64,000 nucleotides of DNA, taken from positions 62,001-126,000 of the forward strand of contig NZ_QFRU01000004.1 of NCBI RefSeq assembly GCF_003184905.1. The letters are read 5' to 3'. Both the position numbers and the translations under genes were made by a program. The DNA is from Bacillus sp. CGMCC 1.16541. Its GTDB lineage: Bacteria; Bacillota; Bacilli; Bacillales; Bacillaceae_H. Of the stretch, positions 30,050 to 38,209 are shown piece by piece (positions within the stretch are counted from its first letter, which is position 1; the number at the start of each line of letters is the position of its first letter). Under the pieces are notes generated by a model. That model was not told the origin of the DNA. It saw nothing but the letters and a program-made list of their open reading frames with translations, and made no database searches.

Positions 30050-30445
30050 TTAATGCATAAACTGTGGATGAAGTTGTTGTTCCATTCGCGTTTTCCACTT
30101 CTCGAATGTTGGTAAAATATCTCCAATTAGAATACGTTGCTTCATATAATAATCGTTCATGTGACCTTCTAATCGAAGAACCGCACGTAACACCGTTTCA
30201 TACTGATCAACCGTTGTCATCATGGTTTTGTTTTCAGCAAAGTCTTTCTGGAGCTGCTCATTTGTATGAGTGAGCTGACTAAACGCAGCTAGCACATCAC
30301 TTAAAATACGGTCAGCTTCTGTTTTGGTTTCATCATCAAAGCTTGCTTCCACATAAAGAAGCCCTTCTTCAATCGTTTGTAGAAGTTCATAATACGTTTT
30401 GAATACATCTTGTTGACTAGCTACGGATGTCATAATTTCACTCAT
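30050..30445 (-). CDS. Unknown helical protein in the fliD operon
   Basis: A 131-residue, Glu/Gln-rich, predicted all-helical soluble protein with no motif I recognise. It overlaps the end of fliT by four bases and is last in the flaG-fliD-fliS-fliT run before the terminator, so it is cotranscribed with flagellar capping and export-chaperone genes. Small helical proteins in this place are often export chaperones, but nothing in the sequence proves that. Confidence 0.75.
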   Translation of the reverse strand: MSEIMTSVASQQDVFKTYYELLQTIEEGLLYVEASFDDETKTEADRILSDVLAAFSQLTHTNEQLQKDFAENKTMMTTVDQYETVLRAVLRLEGHMNDYYMKQRILIGDILPTFEKWKTRMEQQLHPQFMH

Positions 30446-30792
30446 TTCTTTTTATCGTAAAATGTACCGTCAAATGATACGTTTACGTACGGATTTACAT
30501 AACGATCTGCTTGTGTTTTTTTCGTTTTTAATTTACGAATATCAATGGCAACGTGCTCTTTGATTATCACAAGTGCTTGATCAATCTCGTGATTCATCTT
30601 AATCATGTCTTGTGCTTGTTTCTTCTCTTCAACCGACATAGGTGCGACGATATGAGGAAGGAGTGCTTGACGAGCTTCTAATAACTCATCAACACGAGCG
30701 ATGTACTCATCGCGTTCTTCTTCTAACGGTGTCGTCCCCACGTGTGTATGTAACGATTTTGTGAGATCATAGAGCGTTTGAAACACACTCAC
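30442..30792 (-). CDS. fliT: Flagellar export chaperone FliT
   Basis: FliT is the cytoplasmic chaperone for the filament cap protein FliD. I choose the GTG at 30790-30792, which overlaps the fliS stop codon by one base, giving 116 residues, close to the 113 of B. subtilis; an in-frame upstream extension would lie inside fliS. It is predicted helical, with VFQTLYDLTKSLH at the start and a C-terminal DRYVNPYVNVSFDGTFYDKKK tail. The assignment rests largely on position after fliS. Confidence 0.85.
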   Translation of the reverse strand: MSVFQTLYDLTKSLHTHVGTTPLEEERDEYIARVDELLEARQALLPHIVAPMSVEEKKQAQDMIKMNHEIDQALVIIKEHVAIDIRKLKTKKTQADRYVNPYVNVSFDGTFYDKKK

Positions 30793-31193
30793 TACGCTTG
30801 CCCACCTTGACCGTGTGATTGCTGGCGACTCAGTTGAACCACTTGTTTCCACGTATCACGAAATTCGATCACATAGCCCTCGACTTCATCTAAAATCGCG
30901 ATGTCATTCTTGATGTTCGCTTCAATCAAACGATTGTTTAAATAATCGTACATCACTAATAGTTGCTCTGACACGGGATATTTTTTATCTAACGTCACCA
31001 TTAACTCTTGAACGATCTTTTGTGCTTTTAATAAGTTTGTATTTTTCGCTGAAATATCTTTTTGCTCAATGGCTAACTTTCCAAGCTTAATAAACTTCAA
31101 ACATCCTTCATATAACATTAACGTCAATTGTCCAGGTGACGCTGTATTGACATTGTTTTGTTGATACGCTTGATATGGATTATTCACTGCCAT
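30792..31193 (-). CDS. fliS: Flagellin export chaperone FliS
   Basis: FliS binds the C-terminal D0 helix of flagellin and prevents early polymerisation; it also titrates FliW and so frees CsrA. I use the ATG at 31191-31193 (AAAGGAG 9 bases upstream), giving 133 residues, the same as B. subtilis. NNPYQAYQQNNVNTASPGQLTLMLYEGC is typical of the family. Both flagellins of this window keep the C-terminal QGVLQLLR helix that FliS would bind. Confidence 0.96.
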   Translation of the reverse strand: MAVNNPYQAYQQNNVNTASPGQLTLMLYEGCLKFIKLGKLAIEQKDISAKNTNLLKAQKIVQELMVTLDKKYPVSEQLLVMYDYLNNRLIEANIKNDIAILDEVEGYVIEFRDTWKQVVQLSRQQSHGQGGQA

Positions 31194-31213
31194 CTCCACT
31201 CACTCCTTTACTA

Positions 31214-33253
31214 TTACCCACCAAATTGTTGCATCATAAACATCGCTTGCTCATTTGAACGTTGAATTGCTTTTTCCATTGCCGTGAATTGACGCCAGTA
31301 GCGGTCTTCGATTTGTAAAAGGCGTGATTCGAATGAACCAATTTGTTTATCCACATTATTCAAATCTCTCCCAATCGTAAATTGAGTATTCGTTGATAAA
31401 CTACTTCCTGCTCTTGCACGAATATCACCAATTGATTTTTGGAGACTATCGTATAAGCGGTTTACGATTCCTTTTTCACCGTACGTGTCACCAGAACTCG
31501 AAAACAATTGCTCAACCGCTGTTGGATTTTCTTGAATCGCTTTCTTTAATTCAGCTTCGTTAATTGTTAACTTTCCACCTTCAAGATAGTTGTTACTCGT
31601 CTTAATCCCAATTGATGCAAGCTGTTGAAACGGCGATTCTGCATTTCGGCTATTTTTAACTGGCGTATAAAAATCAAGACGCATTTGACTCAATACACCA
31701 GATAAAATCGGATCTCGTCGAAGCAATCCACTTTTTGCTTTTTCTTCCCATTGCTCTTGTTGCTTATCTGACAATTGTTCTTTTTGCTCATCAGTTAACG
31801 GTTTATATGAACGATACACATCTTCCGATAACTTCTTTTGAAGCGTTCCAATCACTTCATTATATTTATCTACAAACTTTTTAATGTTTTCAAACACGGC
31901 ATCTGTATTGTTCGATACATTCAATGAAATCGGTGAATCTCCTGGTAACGTTGTATCTTTTAACGTTAACGTCACACCATTCATTTCAAATGTATTAGAC
32001 GTACGCTCTGTTGTGAGTCCGTTCACGGTAAAACGAGCATTTTCACCACCCGTTTCCGTTGTACCCCCAAACTGTAACACTTGATTTAAGAAACTACCCG
32101 TTGTCGTAATTTCAGCACCAGCTTCATTGAAGTTACCTGTCTCTTTGCGCGTTAACGTTACTTGGTCAGTAAACGAGTCGTAAAACGCCGTCACGCCTGC
32201 TTGAGAGGTGTTGATGCGACTTAACACATTGTTTAGTGACTCTGTTCCTGCTACACTAAACTTCTCTTCGACAGGCCCCTTGGCATTATGAGTGGTTAAT
32301 GCAATTGTAAAGTAATTTTGTTGATAAGACACTTTCACTTCTTCATTCGCTGGAAGCTCCTTTCCAGCATTAAACGTTACTTTACCTGTCGCATAATCGA
32401 TGTTTCCAACAACGATGTCAGTTTCATCTTTGATTTCACCAGCAACATTACTTGTATACGTTTTACTAGCTACCTCAATGGTTACAGAACCTTCTGCTGC
32501 GTAAACTGAACCTTTTGTTAGTTGTAACTCTTTCAGTGGCGTTGAAGACTGAAACGTATCAATTTTTTTATTGGCTGCATAATCAACTTTAATGGTGCTC
32601 CCTTTGGCAATCGTTTCACCGAACGTGAGCTTACCAGCTGAATCAATCATGACTTGCCCTTTTTCAAGTGGCGCAGTGCCGTCTACCACTTTAAAAGACG
32701 TGCCGTTTACTTTTACAGACATCCCAGCAAGATCTGCCTTTACAGTAACACCCGTTGGAACTTTCAAATTAAACGTAGCCCCACTCTCAGCTGCAGTTAT
32801 CGTTTCCGTTTCTAAACTTCCACGTTTCCAGCCGAATGTGTCGTTTTTAAAGGTATCTTTGATTTCGTATAAACTCTTCGTTTGATCGATTTTAGACGTA
32901 GTTGATTTTGAGATTGATTCTTTATTAATTTTAGTCGCTGCCGTTGCTAAACGTTCAATACTCGACACAGTATATGACGATAACGCCGCAGCACTTGTTC
33001 CAGTAGCCGTAACCTTTGACTCATTCGACGAACTCACTGATCTTGCGCGGTAATTAGAACTTAACCTCATATCAAATGATAAATCTCGTAACGAAAGCAT
33101 TAACGTGTTCATTGAGCGATAATCATCACGCTTCCACTCTAACGTTTGCTTCTTTTGCTTGTATTTATCTAATGGCATTCGCTCTGCCTTCATTAAATCT
33201 TTCACAAGCGAATCGATGTCCATTCCACTTGCTAATCCACCAATCCGTACCAT
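31214..33253 (-). CDS. fliD: Flagellar filament cap protein FliD
   Basis: FliD (HAP2) forms the cap under which flagellin polymerises. I start at the ATG at 33251-33253 (MVRIGGLASGMD, the conserved N-terminus), giving 679 residues, clearly longer than the about 500 of B. subtilis. The N-terminal FliD_N (1-100) and the C-terminal FliD_C (about 410-670, ending in NEQAMFMMQQFGG) are intact, and the extra length is in the variable central region exposed at the tip. Confidence 0.96.
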   Translation of the reverse strand: MVRIGGLASGMDIDSLVKDLMKAERMPLDKYKQKKQTLEWKRDDYRSMNTLMLSLRDLSFDMRLSSNYRARSVSSSNESKVTATGTSAAALSSYTVSSIERLATAATKINKESISKSTTSKIDQTKSLYEIKDTFKNDTFGWKRGSLETETITAAESGATFNLKVPTGVTVKADLAGMSVKVNGTSFKVVDGTAPLEKGQVMIDSAGKLTFGETIAKGSTIKVDYAANKKIDTFQSSTPLKELQLTKGSVYAAEGSVTIEVASKTYTSNVAGEIKDETDIVVGNIDYATGKVTFNAGKELPANEEVKVSYQQNYFTIALTTHNAKGPVEEKFSVAGTESLNNVLSRINTSQAGVTAFYDSFTDQVTLTRKETGNFNEAGAEITTTGSFLNQVLQFGGTTETGGENARFTVNGLTTERTSNTFEMNGVTLTLKDTTLPGDSPISLNVSNNTDAVFENIKKFVDKYNEVIGTLQKKLSEDVYRSYKPLTDEQKEQLSDKQQEQWEEKAKSGLLRRDPILSGVLSQMRLDFYTPVKNSRNAESPFQQLASIGIKTSNNYLEGGKLTINEAELKKAIQENPTAVEQLFSSSGDTYGEKGIVNRLYDSLQKSIGDIRARAGSSLSTNTQFTIGRDLNNVDKQIGSFESRLLQIEDRYWRQFTAMEKAIQRSNEQAMFMMQQFGG

Positions 33254-33267
33254 CACACTCACCACCG

Positions 33268-33618
33268 TTACACTTTATAATCAAACAACAAACCGAGAAA
33301 CCGGTTCATCTCTACATACATATCAATCAGCTTCTTAGGAGGAATTTCCCGAATTACTTCTTGTGTTTTCACATCAACCACTTTGGCGTAATACCGCTTC
33401 GCTTCTTCATGAAGCTCAAAATGTACCGCAGTAAACGTTGGTTCCAAAAACGCATTTAATTCCTCTACTGCTTTTTCTAACTGTTCTTTTTGATAACGCT
33501 CTTCATGTTTCACTTCAGATGAAACCTTTCGTTCTTGTGAACGTTCACCTGTTGAGACTTTCTTGATAGAATCTGAGTTGTATAAATCTCTTGATACTGA
33601 AGAAATGCGATCAACCAT
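33268..33618 (-). CDS. flaG: FlaG family flagellar protein
   Basis: FlaG-type protein encoded just before fliD (B. subtilis yvyC), thought to affect filament length. The family domain covers the C-terminal half: EQLEKAVEELNAF, LHFELHEEAKRYYAKVVD-like and EVIREIPPKKLIDMYVEM. I choose the ATG at 33616-33618 (116 residues; B. subtilis 109) although GGAG lies too close to it; an in-frame TTG further upstream would give 144 residues, so the start is uncertain. Confidence 0.88.
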   Translation of the reverse strand: MVDRISSVSRDLYNSDSIKKVSTGERSQERKVSSEVKHEERYQKEQLEKAVEELNAFLEPTFTAVHFELHEEAKRYYAKVVDVKTQEVIREIPPKKLIDMYVEMNRFLGLLFDYKV

Positions 33619-33720
33619 CTCCTCAACTCCCAACCCTTTTACTTTGTTTATCGGATGAGGTGAGGAAATTTGAATAGGGAAATAGGAGGAGGTTTTAGAC
33701 AAAAAACAGTGTCAATTACA

Positions 33721-33749
33721 TTTACATTTTTTAGCGAAATAAATATAAT
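33721..33749 (+). promoter_or_regulatory. Sigma-A promoter of the LAGLIDADG gene
   Basis: TTTACA (33721-33726), 17 bases, TATAAT (33744-33749), 43 bases before the endonuclease ATG. A near-perfect vegetative promoter pointing away from flaG. Confidence 0.85.
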
Positions 33750-33792
33750 AAAAATTAACAAATATAGAATGTTTGAGAGGAGTTACATATGT

Positions 33793-34740
33793 ATGAAGCA
33801 AGTAGAATTACTATCAACACTCTTGCCTAAAGATGTAATTTCTTTATTAATAGGAAAGTTGCTAGGAGATGCAAACCTCAATATTCAAGAGAAGAAGCGA
33901 CCTCGGCTCTACTTTTCTCACTGTGCAGCAGATCGAGAATGGTGTTATTACTGTTACACAAGACTAAAAGACTATATTCCAGTTCCTGCTCCCGTTTACA
34001 CGAAGGTAATGGACAAGCGTGTAAGTAAAGGGTACACAGAAAAATATTACGTACAATCAAGAACAAGTGAGGTGATTGATTTACTAAAAGAAAGTTGGTA
34101 TCCTAACAACTCGAAAACGATTCCTTTTGAACTGTTAAACCAATATCTTTCTAGAGAAGCTCTTGCCTGGTGGTATCAAGATGACGGACACTTAAAGAGG
34201 GAAAAAGGTATCGTAAAAAAAGTTGTGTTATCAACTGACGCATTTACAAAAGACGAAAATACAAAGCTTACTAAACTATTATACGATAAATTTCAACTAA
34301 CATTTTCAGTTGACGGTCAAAATCGTTTACTTCTTTATGACCAGCCACAAATGTATTACTTCCTTCACTTAATCAAGCCGTTTATTCACAACAGCATGAA
34401 TCGAAAACAAATGGTGATGTCACAACACATCCCAACACTCTCTACAGCTAAACGTACAACGATTTATCTACCAATTCACATTGAAATAAACGAACCCACA
34501 AAAGAGATAACAAACACTTTAAAGCTACTTCCTATCCTCCAAGAAAAAATATCGAATCGCAATATGTACGAAAATTTGTTTCAAAGCTACTTTCCGATCA
34601 TTACAAACACAAAAAAATCCGAAACAAACGGCTATCAAATTCAGTTAAGTCCACGTACTTTACAAGGCTTATACAAGATTAAAATATTTACCGGACTTAA
34701 CTATAGCCAAATTACTTACCTTTGTTTTTTGATAAAATAG
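33793..34740 (+). CDS. Free-standing LAGLIDADG homing endonuclease
   Basis: A 315-residue protein (start ATG 33793-33795, AGAGGAG upstream). Two LAGLIDADG-type helices are visible: LIGKLLGDANL near residue 20 and ALAWWYQDDGHLK near residue 125, each ending in an acidic catalytic residue, so it is a single-chain two-motif enzyme of the LAGLIDADG_2 type. It is not inside an intron or intein. It lies on the opposite strand to all flagellar genes, between flaG and the hag1 region, with its own promoter. The nearby ORF-less group I introns in the flagellin genes are its likely partners (homing in trans), but cutting of a flagellin site is inferred, not shown. Confidence 0.88.
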   Translation: MKQVELLSTLLPKDVISLLIGKLLGDANLNIQEKKRPRLYFSHCAADREWCYYCYTRLKDYIPVPAPVYTKVMDKRVSKGYTEKYYVQSRTSEVIDLLKESWYPNNSKTIPFELLNQYLSREALAWWYQDDGHLKREKGIVKKVVLSTDAFTKDENTKLTKLLYDKFQLTFSVDGQNRLLLYDQPQMYYFLHLIKPFIHNSMNRKQMVMSQHIPTLSTAKRTTIYLPIHIEINEPTKEITNTLKLLPILQEKISNRNMYENLFQSYFPIITNTKKSETNGYQIQLSPRTLQGLYKIKIFTGLNYSQITYLCFLIK

Positions 34741-34766
34741 TAGATACTCTTTAACAAACAATTAAA

Positions 34767-35006
34767 TTAATGATTAACAGGACGCAAATGTGTTTCTAAA
34801 AAGTCTACTTCATATTTTAATTCGTTTAGCCGCCTATTTAAATCTCTTGTGTCAAAAGCAGTCAATTCATAACCTAAAGCATACATTACAATATCTCTCA
34901 TCTCATGAAGCTTCACTTCGATTGCTTCTAAAATATCATCTTGCTCCTTGCACCAATTGAGTTGCTGTTCTAGAAATTGTTGATGTTCTGGATCTTTTGA
35001 ATTCAC
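34767..35006 (-). CDS. Unknown 79-residue helical protein downstream of hag1
   Basis: Start GTG at 35004-35006 with GAGGAG seven bases upstream; a longer in-frame extension would run back through the hag1 terminator and is rejected. The protein (VNSKDPEHQQFLEQQL, ILEAIEVKLHEMRDIVMYAL, NELKYEVDFLETHLRP) is charged, helical, probably coiled-coil, without a recognised domain. It follows the hag1 terminator and is convergent with the endonuclease gene. I cannot assign a role. Confidence 0.72.
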   Translation of the reverse strand: MNSKDPEHQQFLEQQLNWCKEQDDILEAIEVKLHEMRDIVMYALGYELTAFDTRDLNRRLNELKYEVDFLETHLRPVNH

Positions 35007-35060
35007 CTTGTTTCTCCTCTCATTAAATAGATAGATGAATAGAACTAGTATCTGTTCATG

Positions 35061-35093
35061 AAAAAAGACTCTAGCCACGCTAGAGCCTTTTTA
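35061..35093 (-). terminator. Terminator of hag1
   Basis: GACTCTAGC / GCTAGAGCC stem around CAC (35067-35087) with TTTTTT after it on the minus strand, 13 bases after the hag1 stop. Confidence 0.9.
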
Positions 35094-35105
35094 TATCATT
35101 TAAAA

Positions 35106-35150
35106 TTAACGAAGAAGTTGTAAAACTCCTTGTGGTTGTTGGTTCGCTTG
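35106..35150 (-). pseudogene. hag: hag1 exon 3 (flagellin C-terminus)
   Basis: Fifteen codons, QANQQPQGVLQLLR plus TAA, the canonical end of Bacillus flagellin. They follow directly after the terminal G (35151) of intron 2. Joined to exon 2 they give ...AQAMLA-QANQQPQGVLQLLR. Listed as part of a pseudogene only because the gene lacks its 5' end. Confidence 0.88.
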
Positions 35151-35523
35151 CTTCGCGACTGCACCTTTCAGTTACAGAATAGACTATATCTTCATCCATG
35201 TTTTTCATGGAGCTGAGCACTTCGAACAGCTTTTGCTGCCCTACGAGATTCATAGTCATAGCTTTTCCCTTAGACCGTGTTCTCTAGTCGTTGAACCTTC
35301 TCCATCCTTTCGGAACAGGAGCTTGGCTGCTGATTATCCATTGTTTCATCTTCATCATTTTCACACCTTCACGCTTACCGTTTCCAGTTACGTTGTGGTT
35401 GATGAAGCTTTAGGAAGTTCCAGCAATTCACCCAGTTATCCTCTAGCTCGTTACCAAGCTAGACGCCCTTCTTATCAATTATCTCAAAAGTTGTAATACT
35501 CCTTGAGACAACTGATTAGATTG
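35151..35523 (-). ncRNA. Group I intron 2 of hag1
   Basis: A 373-base intron between ...ATGTTGGCT and CAAGCGAAC. Conserved core elements on the minus strand: P-like GAATTGCTGGAA (about 35417-35430), Q-like AATCAGCAGCC, R-like GTTCAACGACTAG (35284-35296), S-like AAGATATAGTC (35182-35192). The 5' exon ends in U and the intron ends in G, as group I requires; exon GCU pairs with intron GGC with U-G at the splice site. No ORF for a homing enzyme. Unusually its first 42 bases encode QSNQLSQGVLQLLR and a stop (35479-35481), part of an extended P1. Compared with hag2 intron 2, stems 35443-35448/35457-35462 and 35305-35307/35312-35314 differ by compensating changes. Confidence 0.9.
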
Positions 35524-35592
35524 AGCCAACATTGCTTGTGCTGCTTGAGAAAGAATAGAATTCTTTGTTTGGTTCATCATTTCTTTCGCCAT
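35524..35592 (-). pseudogene. hag: hag1 exon 2
   Basis: Twenty-three codons, MAKEMMNQTKNSILSQAAQ then AMLA, the penultimate segment of the flagellin C-terminal D0 helix. It starts right after the terminal G of intron 1 (35593) and ends in the U of GCT before intron 2. Confidence 0.88.
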
Positions 35593-35955
35593 CGTGCGAA
35601 CATTTGCTTTCACAAATGACCAGACTATATCTTCACCCTCTAGCAATCTAGTAGGGGCCGGGCACTTCGGATTCACAATGCTGATGACCATTGTTTCACC
35701 TACGGATTTCATCATCATAGCTTTCGCCTTAGATGGTCTATCCTAGTCGTTGAACCTTCTCCATCCTTTCGGAACAGGAGCTTGGCTGCTGATTGCCCAT
35801 ATCTTTTCTTTTTTCCAACCATCACGCTTGTCGTTTCCAACTACGTTGTGGCAAGAAAAGCTCTAAGGGTTTTCCAGCAATTCACCCGATAATGATCTCT
35901 AGCCGTTACCAGCTAGGACGACTGTGCTTGTCACTGCTTACGCAGCTAAAGCATA
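35593..35955 (-). ncRNA. Group I intron 1 of hag1
   Basis: A 363-base intron inserted between GAT (Asp of RDVD) and ATG (Met of MAKEM). Core elements on the minus strand: P-like GAATTGCTGGAAAACCC (35867-35883), Q-like AATCAGCAGCC (35784-35794), R-like GTTCAACGACTAG (35743-35755), S-like AAGATATAGTC (35623-35633). P1 can be drawn as exon GAU plus intron UAUGCUU against AAGCACAGUC, with the U-G wobble exactly at the splice site and one A-C mismatch. Ends in G. Unspliced, translation stops after RDVDYALAA, so splicing is needed to reach the C-terminus. Hairpins at 35899-35916 and 35764-35773 covary with hag2 intron 1. Confidence 0.91.
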
Positions 35956-37205
35956 ATCTACGTCACGGATACGAGATTCCGCAGCTGTTAAGTTTTCAGA
36001 AGATGTGTTTAAGTTGTTGATTGTGTGTTCTAAACGGTTTTGATATGCACCAAGTTTTGAACGTTCTGCTGAAACGTTTTTAATAGCATTATCAAGAACT
36101 TCAATTGCCTTTGTTGCTTTATCATGAGTAGATACATCTAGTCCAGCTTCACCAGGTGTATTTGATGTACCATTTGTTACTCCGTCTGCAGCTGTAAAAC
36201 TAGCTCCTACAGAACCGTTAGTAACTCCTCCTTCAATATTAGTTACACCGTTTGCAGTTCCACCAGCAGTTCCCGCAATACCAAGTGACGCAGCTCTCAT
36301 ATCATTAATTGAAATAACGAATGCTTGTGCATTATTTGCTCCAATTTGTAATTGTGCAGCTCCACTTGCTCCGTTTGAACCTTCAACCTGACCAGTAATT
36401 GTTACCGAACGCCCTGATTTAAAATCAATACTATCTTTACCAGCTGTTCCAGCATAGTTACCCGCTGAATTAGCTGTAATCTTTAATTTATCTGTATCAT
36501 TTGTAAAAGTAAACTCAGTTAAAGAAAGCGTTGGGTCTGCACCTCTCATATCTGAGAAAGCACGAACTAAATCGTCCGTTAATTGCTGAGCTGTTGGCGC
36601 AGTGTTAGTACCCATACTATTTCCTGTTTTAATGTTGATAGTTTTAGTTGTCGCATTGAAAGTAGTTGTGCCAGCTACATAGTCAGCATCAGCTTGGAAA
36701 TTGATTGTATAATCAGTTCCTCCAACTGATAAAACAGTAGAACCAGTTGTACCAGCAGAAACACCAAAGTCAAAAGTTGCAGATGCATTAGCTGCTCCAG
36801 CACCACCAGTACCTTTAACATCACCATTTAGCAATTTTTTAGTGTTAAATTCTGTTGTATTACCAATTCTATTGATTTCTGAAGTTAATTGGTTAATTTC
36901 CTTTTGTATTTCTTTACGGTCATCTGTAGTATTTGTATCATTTGCTGATTGAGTTGCTAGTTCACGCATACGTTGAAGAATGTCATGAGTCTCATTTAAC
37001 GCTCCTTCAGCTGTTTGAATCATAGAGATACCATCTTGTGAGTTCTTTGATGCCATGTCTAATCCTTTGATTTGTGAACGCATTTTTTCAGAGATTGCAA
37101 GACCAGCAGCGTCATCACCAGCACGGTTAATACGAAGACCTGAAGATAACTTTTCCATTGATTTTTGTTGAGCACCTGAAGCACTATTCAACTGACGAAA
37201 AGTAA
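35956..37205 (-). pseudogene. hag: hag1 exon 1: flagellin body lacking promoter and first 13 codons
   Basis: From RQLNSASGAQQKSMEKLSSG to AAESRIRDVD this is a complete flagellin body (414 codons from CGT at 37197) with the D0/D1 N-terminal helices, a long variable D2/D3 region and the C-terminal D1 helix. Flagellin should begin MRINHNIAALNTY; here that part is replaced by element sequence (in frame it would read IFEVTF from a TTG with poor ribosome site). There is no sigma-D promoter. Joined to the hag2 N-terminal codons and exons 2-3 it would make a 464-residue flagellin. I treat it as a silent, displaced gene, possibly recoverable by excision of the element. Confidence 0.85.
37180..37204. 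repeat. Candidate attachment site copy 1 (hag1 junction)
   Basis: AGCACTATTCAACTGACG, then AAAAGTA, matches 47664-47688 in hag2 at 24 of 25 bases; left of it both are flagellin, right of it hag1 is lost. ACT-GACGAAA-AGT inside it forms a short dyad with a 7-base centre, as expected of a tyrosine-recombinase core. Because flagellin is conserved, part of the identity would exist anyway. Confidence 0.5.
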
Positions 37206-37278
37206 CCTCAAAAATCAAAAATCTCCCTAACCAAGAAACCCATGTAACTCAAAGAATTTGCAGAAAGTGAAGTTGCAT

Positions 37279-37412
37279 CATTAGGAAAACCAAATAGAAT
37301 GGAAAGAACTCGTTCCAAAACATTAGGAAATCATAAAAAAATGGAAGAACGAAAAACAGCAGGTCATTAGGAAACCATTAGAACTGTTTGTCATTTCTTC
37401 CATTAGAAATCC
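37279..37412. repeat. CATTAGGAAA direct repeats at the left end of the element
   Basis: CATTAGGAAA occurs at 37279, 37321 and 37365, with CATTAGAA variants at 37376 and about 37401. The first two lie in longer repeats (CATTAGGAAA...ATGGAA-GAAC, spacing 42 bases). They fill the noncoding 74-212 bases next to the hag1 junction. Further CATTAGGAA copies are at about 43447 and 43649. The place fits arm-type binding sites for a recombinase or directionality factor. Confidence 0.7.
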
Positions 37413-37417
37413 ATTGG

Positions 37418-38194
37418 CTAGGCATTTTGTTGTAACAATGTCTCAACTTCTCGCTCATAGCCATATTTCTGAAAGAACTCAATCAATGCAACCTCAAAGA
37501 TTTCCCGCTGATTGATGTTCTTTTCCTTGCTGAAATCTCGAACCATTTGGTCAAGGGTGTTCGTCATGTGGACTGATTTTGTCACAAATAGACCTTGAAG
37601 GGTAAAGCGGGGAATTTGTCCTGACGCTACTGACGCTTCTAAAAGACTTTGCAAGCCCTCCTTGTTCGAAGCTAACCATCCAAGTAAAGGTAGAAATTGT
37701 TCGATACCACCACCATTTCCGATGGACAAAGAACCCTCCAATGAAGCGTCACTACTGGCAGAAGAAATCCCGTCCTCATCATTCGGCATAGTCGGGGAAG
37801 CTGAGAGGTAATTCCCTGCTTCCTGCGACCACTCAAAGCCTTTTGATTTCATGTAGCTTGCCATTTCCAAATGATTTTCAAACCCTACCTTCAATGCAAC
37901 TTTCTTCAAATCCGCTCCTTCCTTGTTCAATTCCATCACAATTCTTCGTACTCTGTCTGATGGGAAATTGACCATTGTTTCTAATGAAGCTTTTAAGGCA
38001 TCCGCTGGTACATAGTTCCCCTTTTGCTTATCCCAAACAAAGTTTTTACGCCTCATAAAGCTTTCCATCGAACGATAACCTGAATAGCGATACTGTTCAG
38101 CTACCTCTTCCCTTGAAAAACCCTCCCCTAACAATTTCAAAATTCCTTTAACCTTATCATCATAAACAGGTTGCATTGCTTCTATCTTCGCCAT
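37418..38194 (-). CDS. Putative recombination accessory / DNA-binding protein with duplicated domain
   Basis: A 258-residue protein, ribosome site AAAGGGGAGAGG. It holds two similar segments: about 18-65 (GEGFSREEVAEQYRYSGYRSMESFMRRKNFVWDK split by a few residues, ending GNYVP) and about 92-130 (KVALKVGFENHLEMASYMKSKGFEWSQ... ending GNYLS), each a helix-turn-helix-like unit. The C-terminal 60 residues (KSVHMTNTLDQMVRDFSKEK) look like a ribbon-helix-helix or oligomerisation part. It starts 15 bases after the recombinase gene and ends beside the repeats at 37279-37412, so a role as excisionase or third component of the integrase is plausible. I do not recognise the family with certainty. Confidence 0.75.
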   Translation of the reverse strand: MAKIEAMQPVYDDKVKGILKLLGEGFSREEVAEQYRYSGYRSMESFMRRKNFVWDKQKGNYVPADALKASLETMVNFPSDRVRRIVMELNKEGADLKKVALKVGFENHLEMASYMKSKGFEWSQEAGNYLSASPTMPNDEDGISSASSDASLEGSLSIGNGGGIEQFLPLLGWLASNKEGLQSLLEASVASGQIPRFTLQGLFVTKSVHMTNTLDQMVRDFSKEKNINQREIFEVALIEFFQKYGYEREVETLLQQNA

Positions 38195-38209
38195 TGATTC
38201 CTCTCCCCT

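Noticed and set aside
35233-35496. Plus-strand frames across the introns (also 45989-46252) that look similar to each other in the two copies
   Set aside because: They are antisense to the group I introns and similar only because the introns are similar; no start site context, and the conserved bases are explained by RNA structure.
35479-35718. Apparent 79-residue gene MMMKSVGETMV... ending in a flagellin C-terminus (and its hag2 twin at 46235-46474)
   Set aside because: The first half is the 3' part of intron 1 and only exon 2 plus the intron 2 mimic are protein-like; it has no ribosome site of its own.
35106-37205. Intein or plain sequencing error as the cause of the broken flagellin C-terminus
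   Set aside because: Both genes break at the same two codons, the inserts have stops in frame and carry group I core sequences with compensating changes.
37279-37412. CRISPR array
   Set aside because: Repeats are only about 10 bases exact, irregularly spaced, and no cas genes are present. No CRISPR array was seen anywhere in the window.
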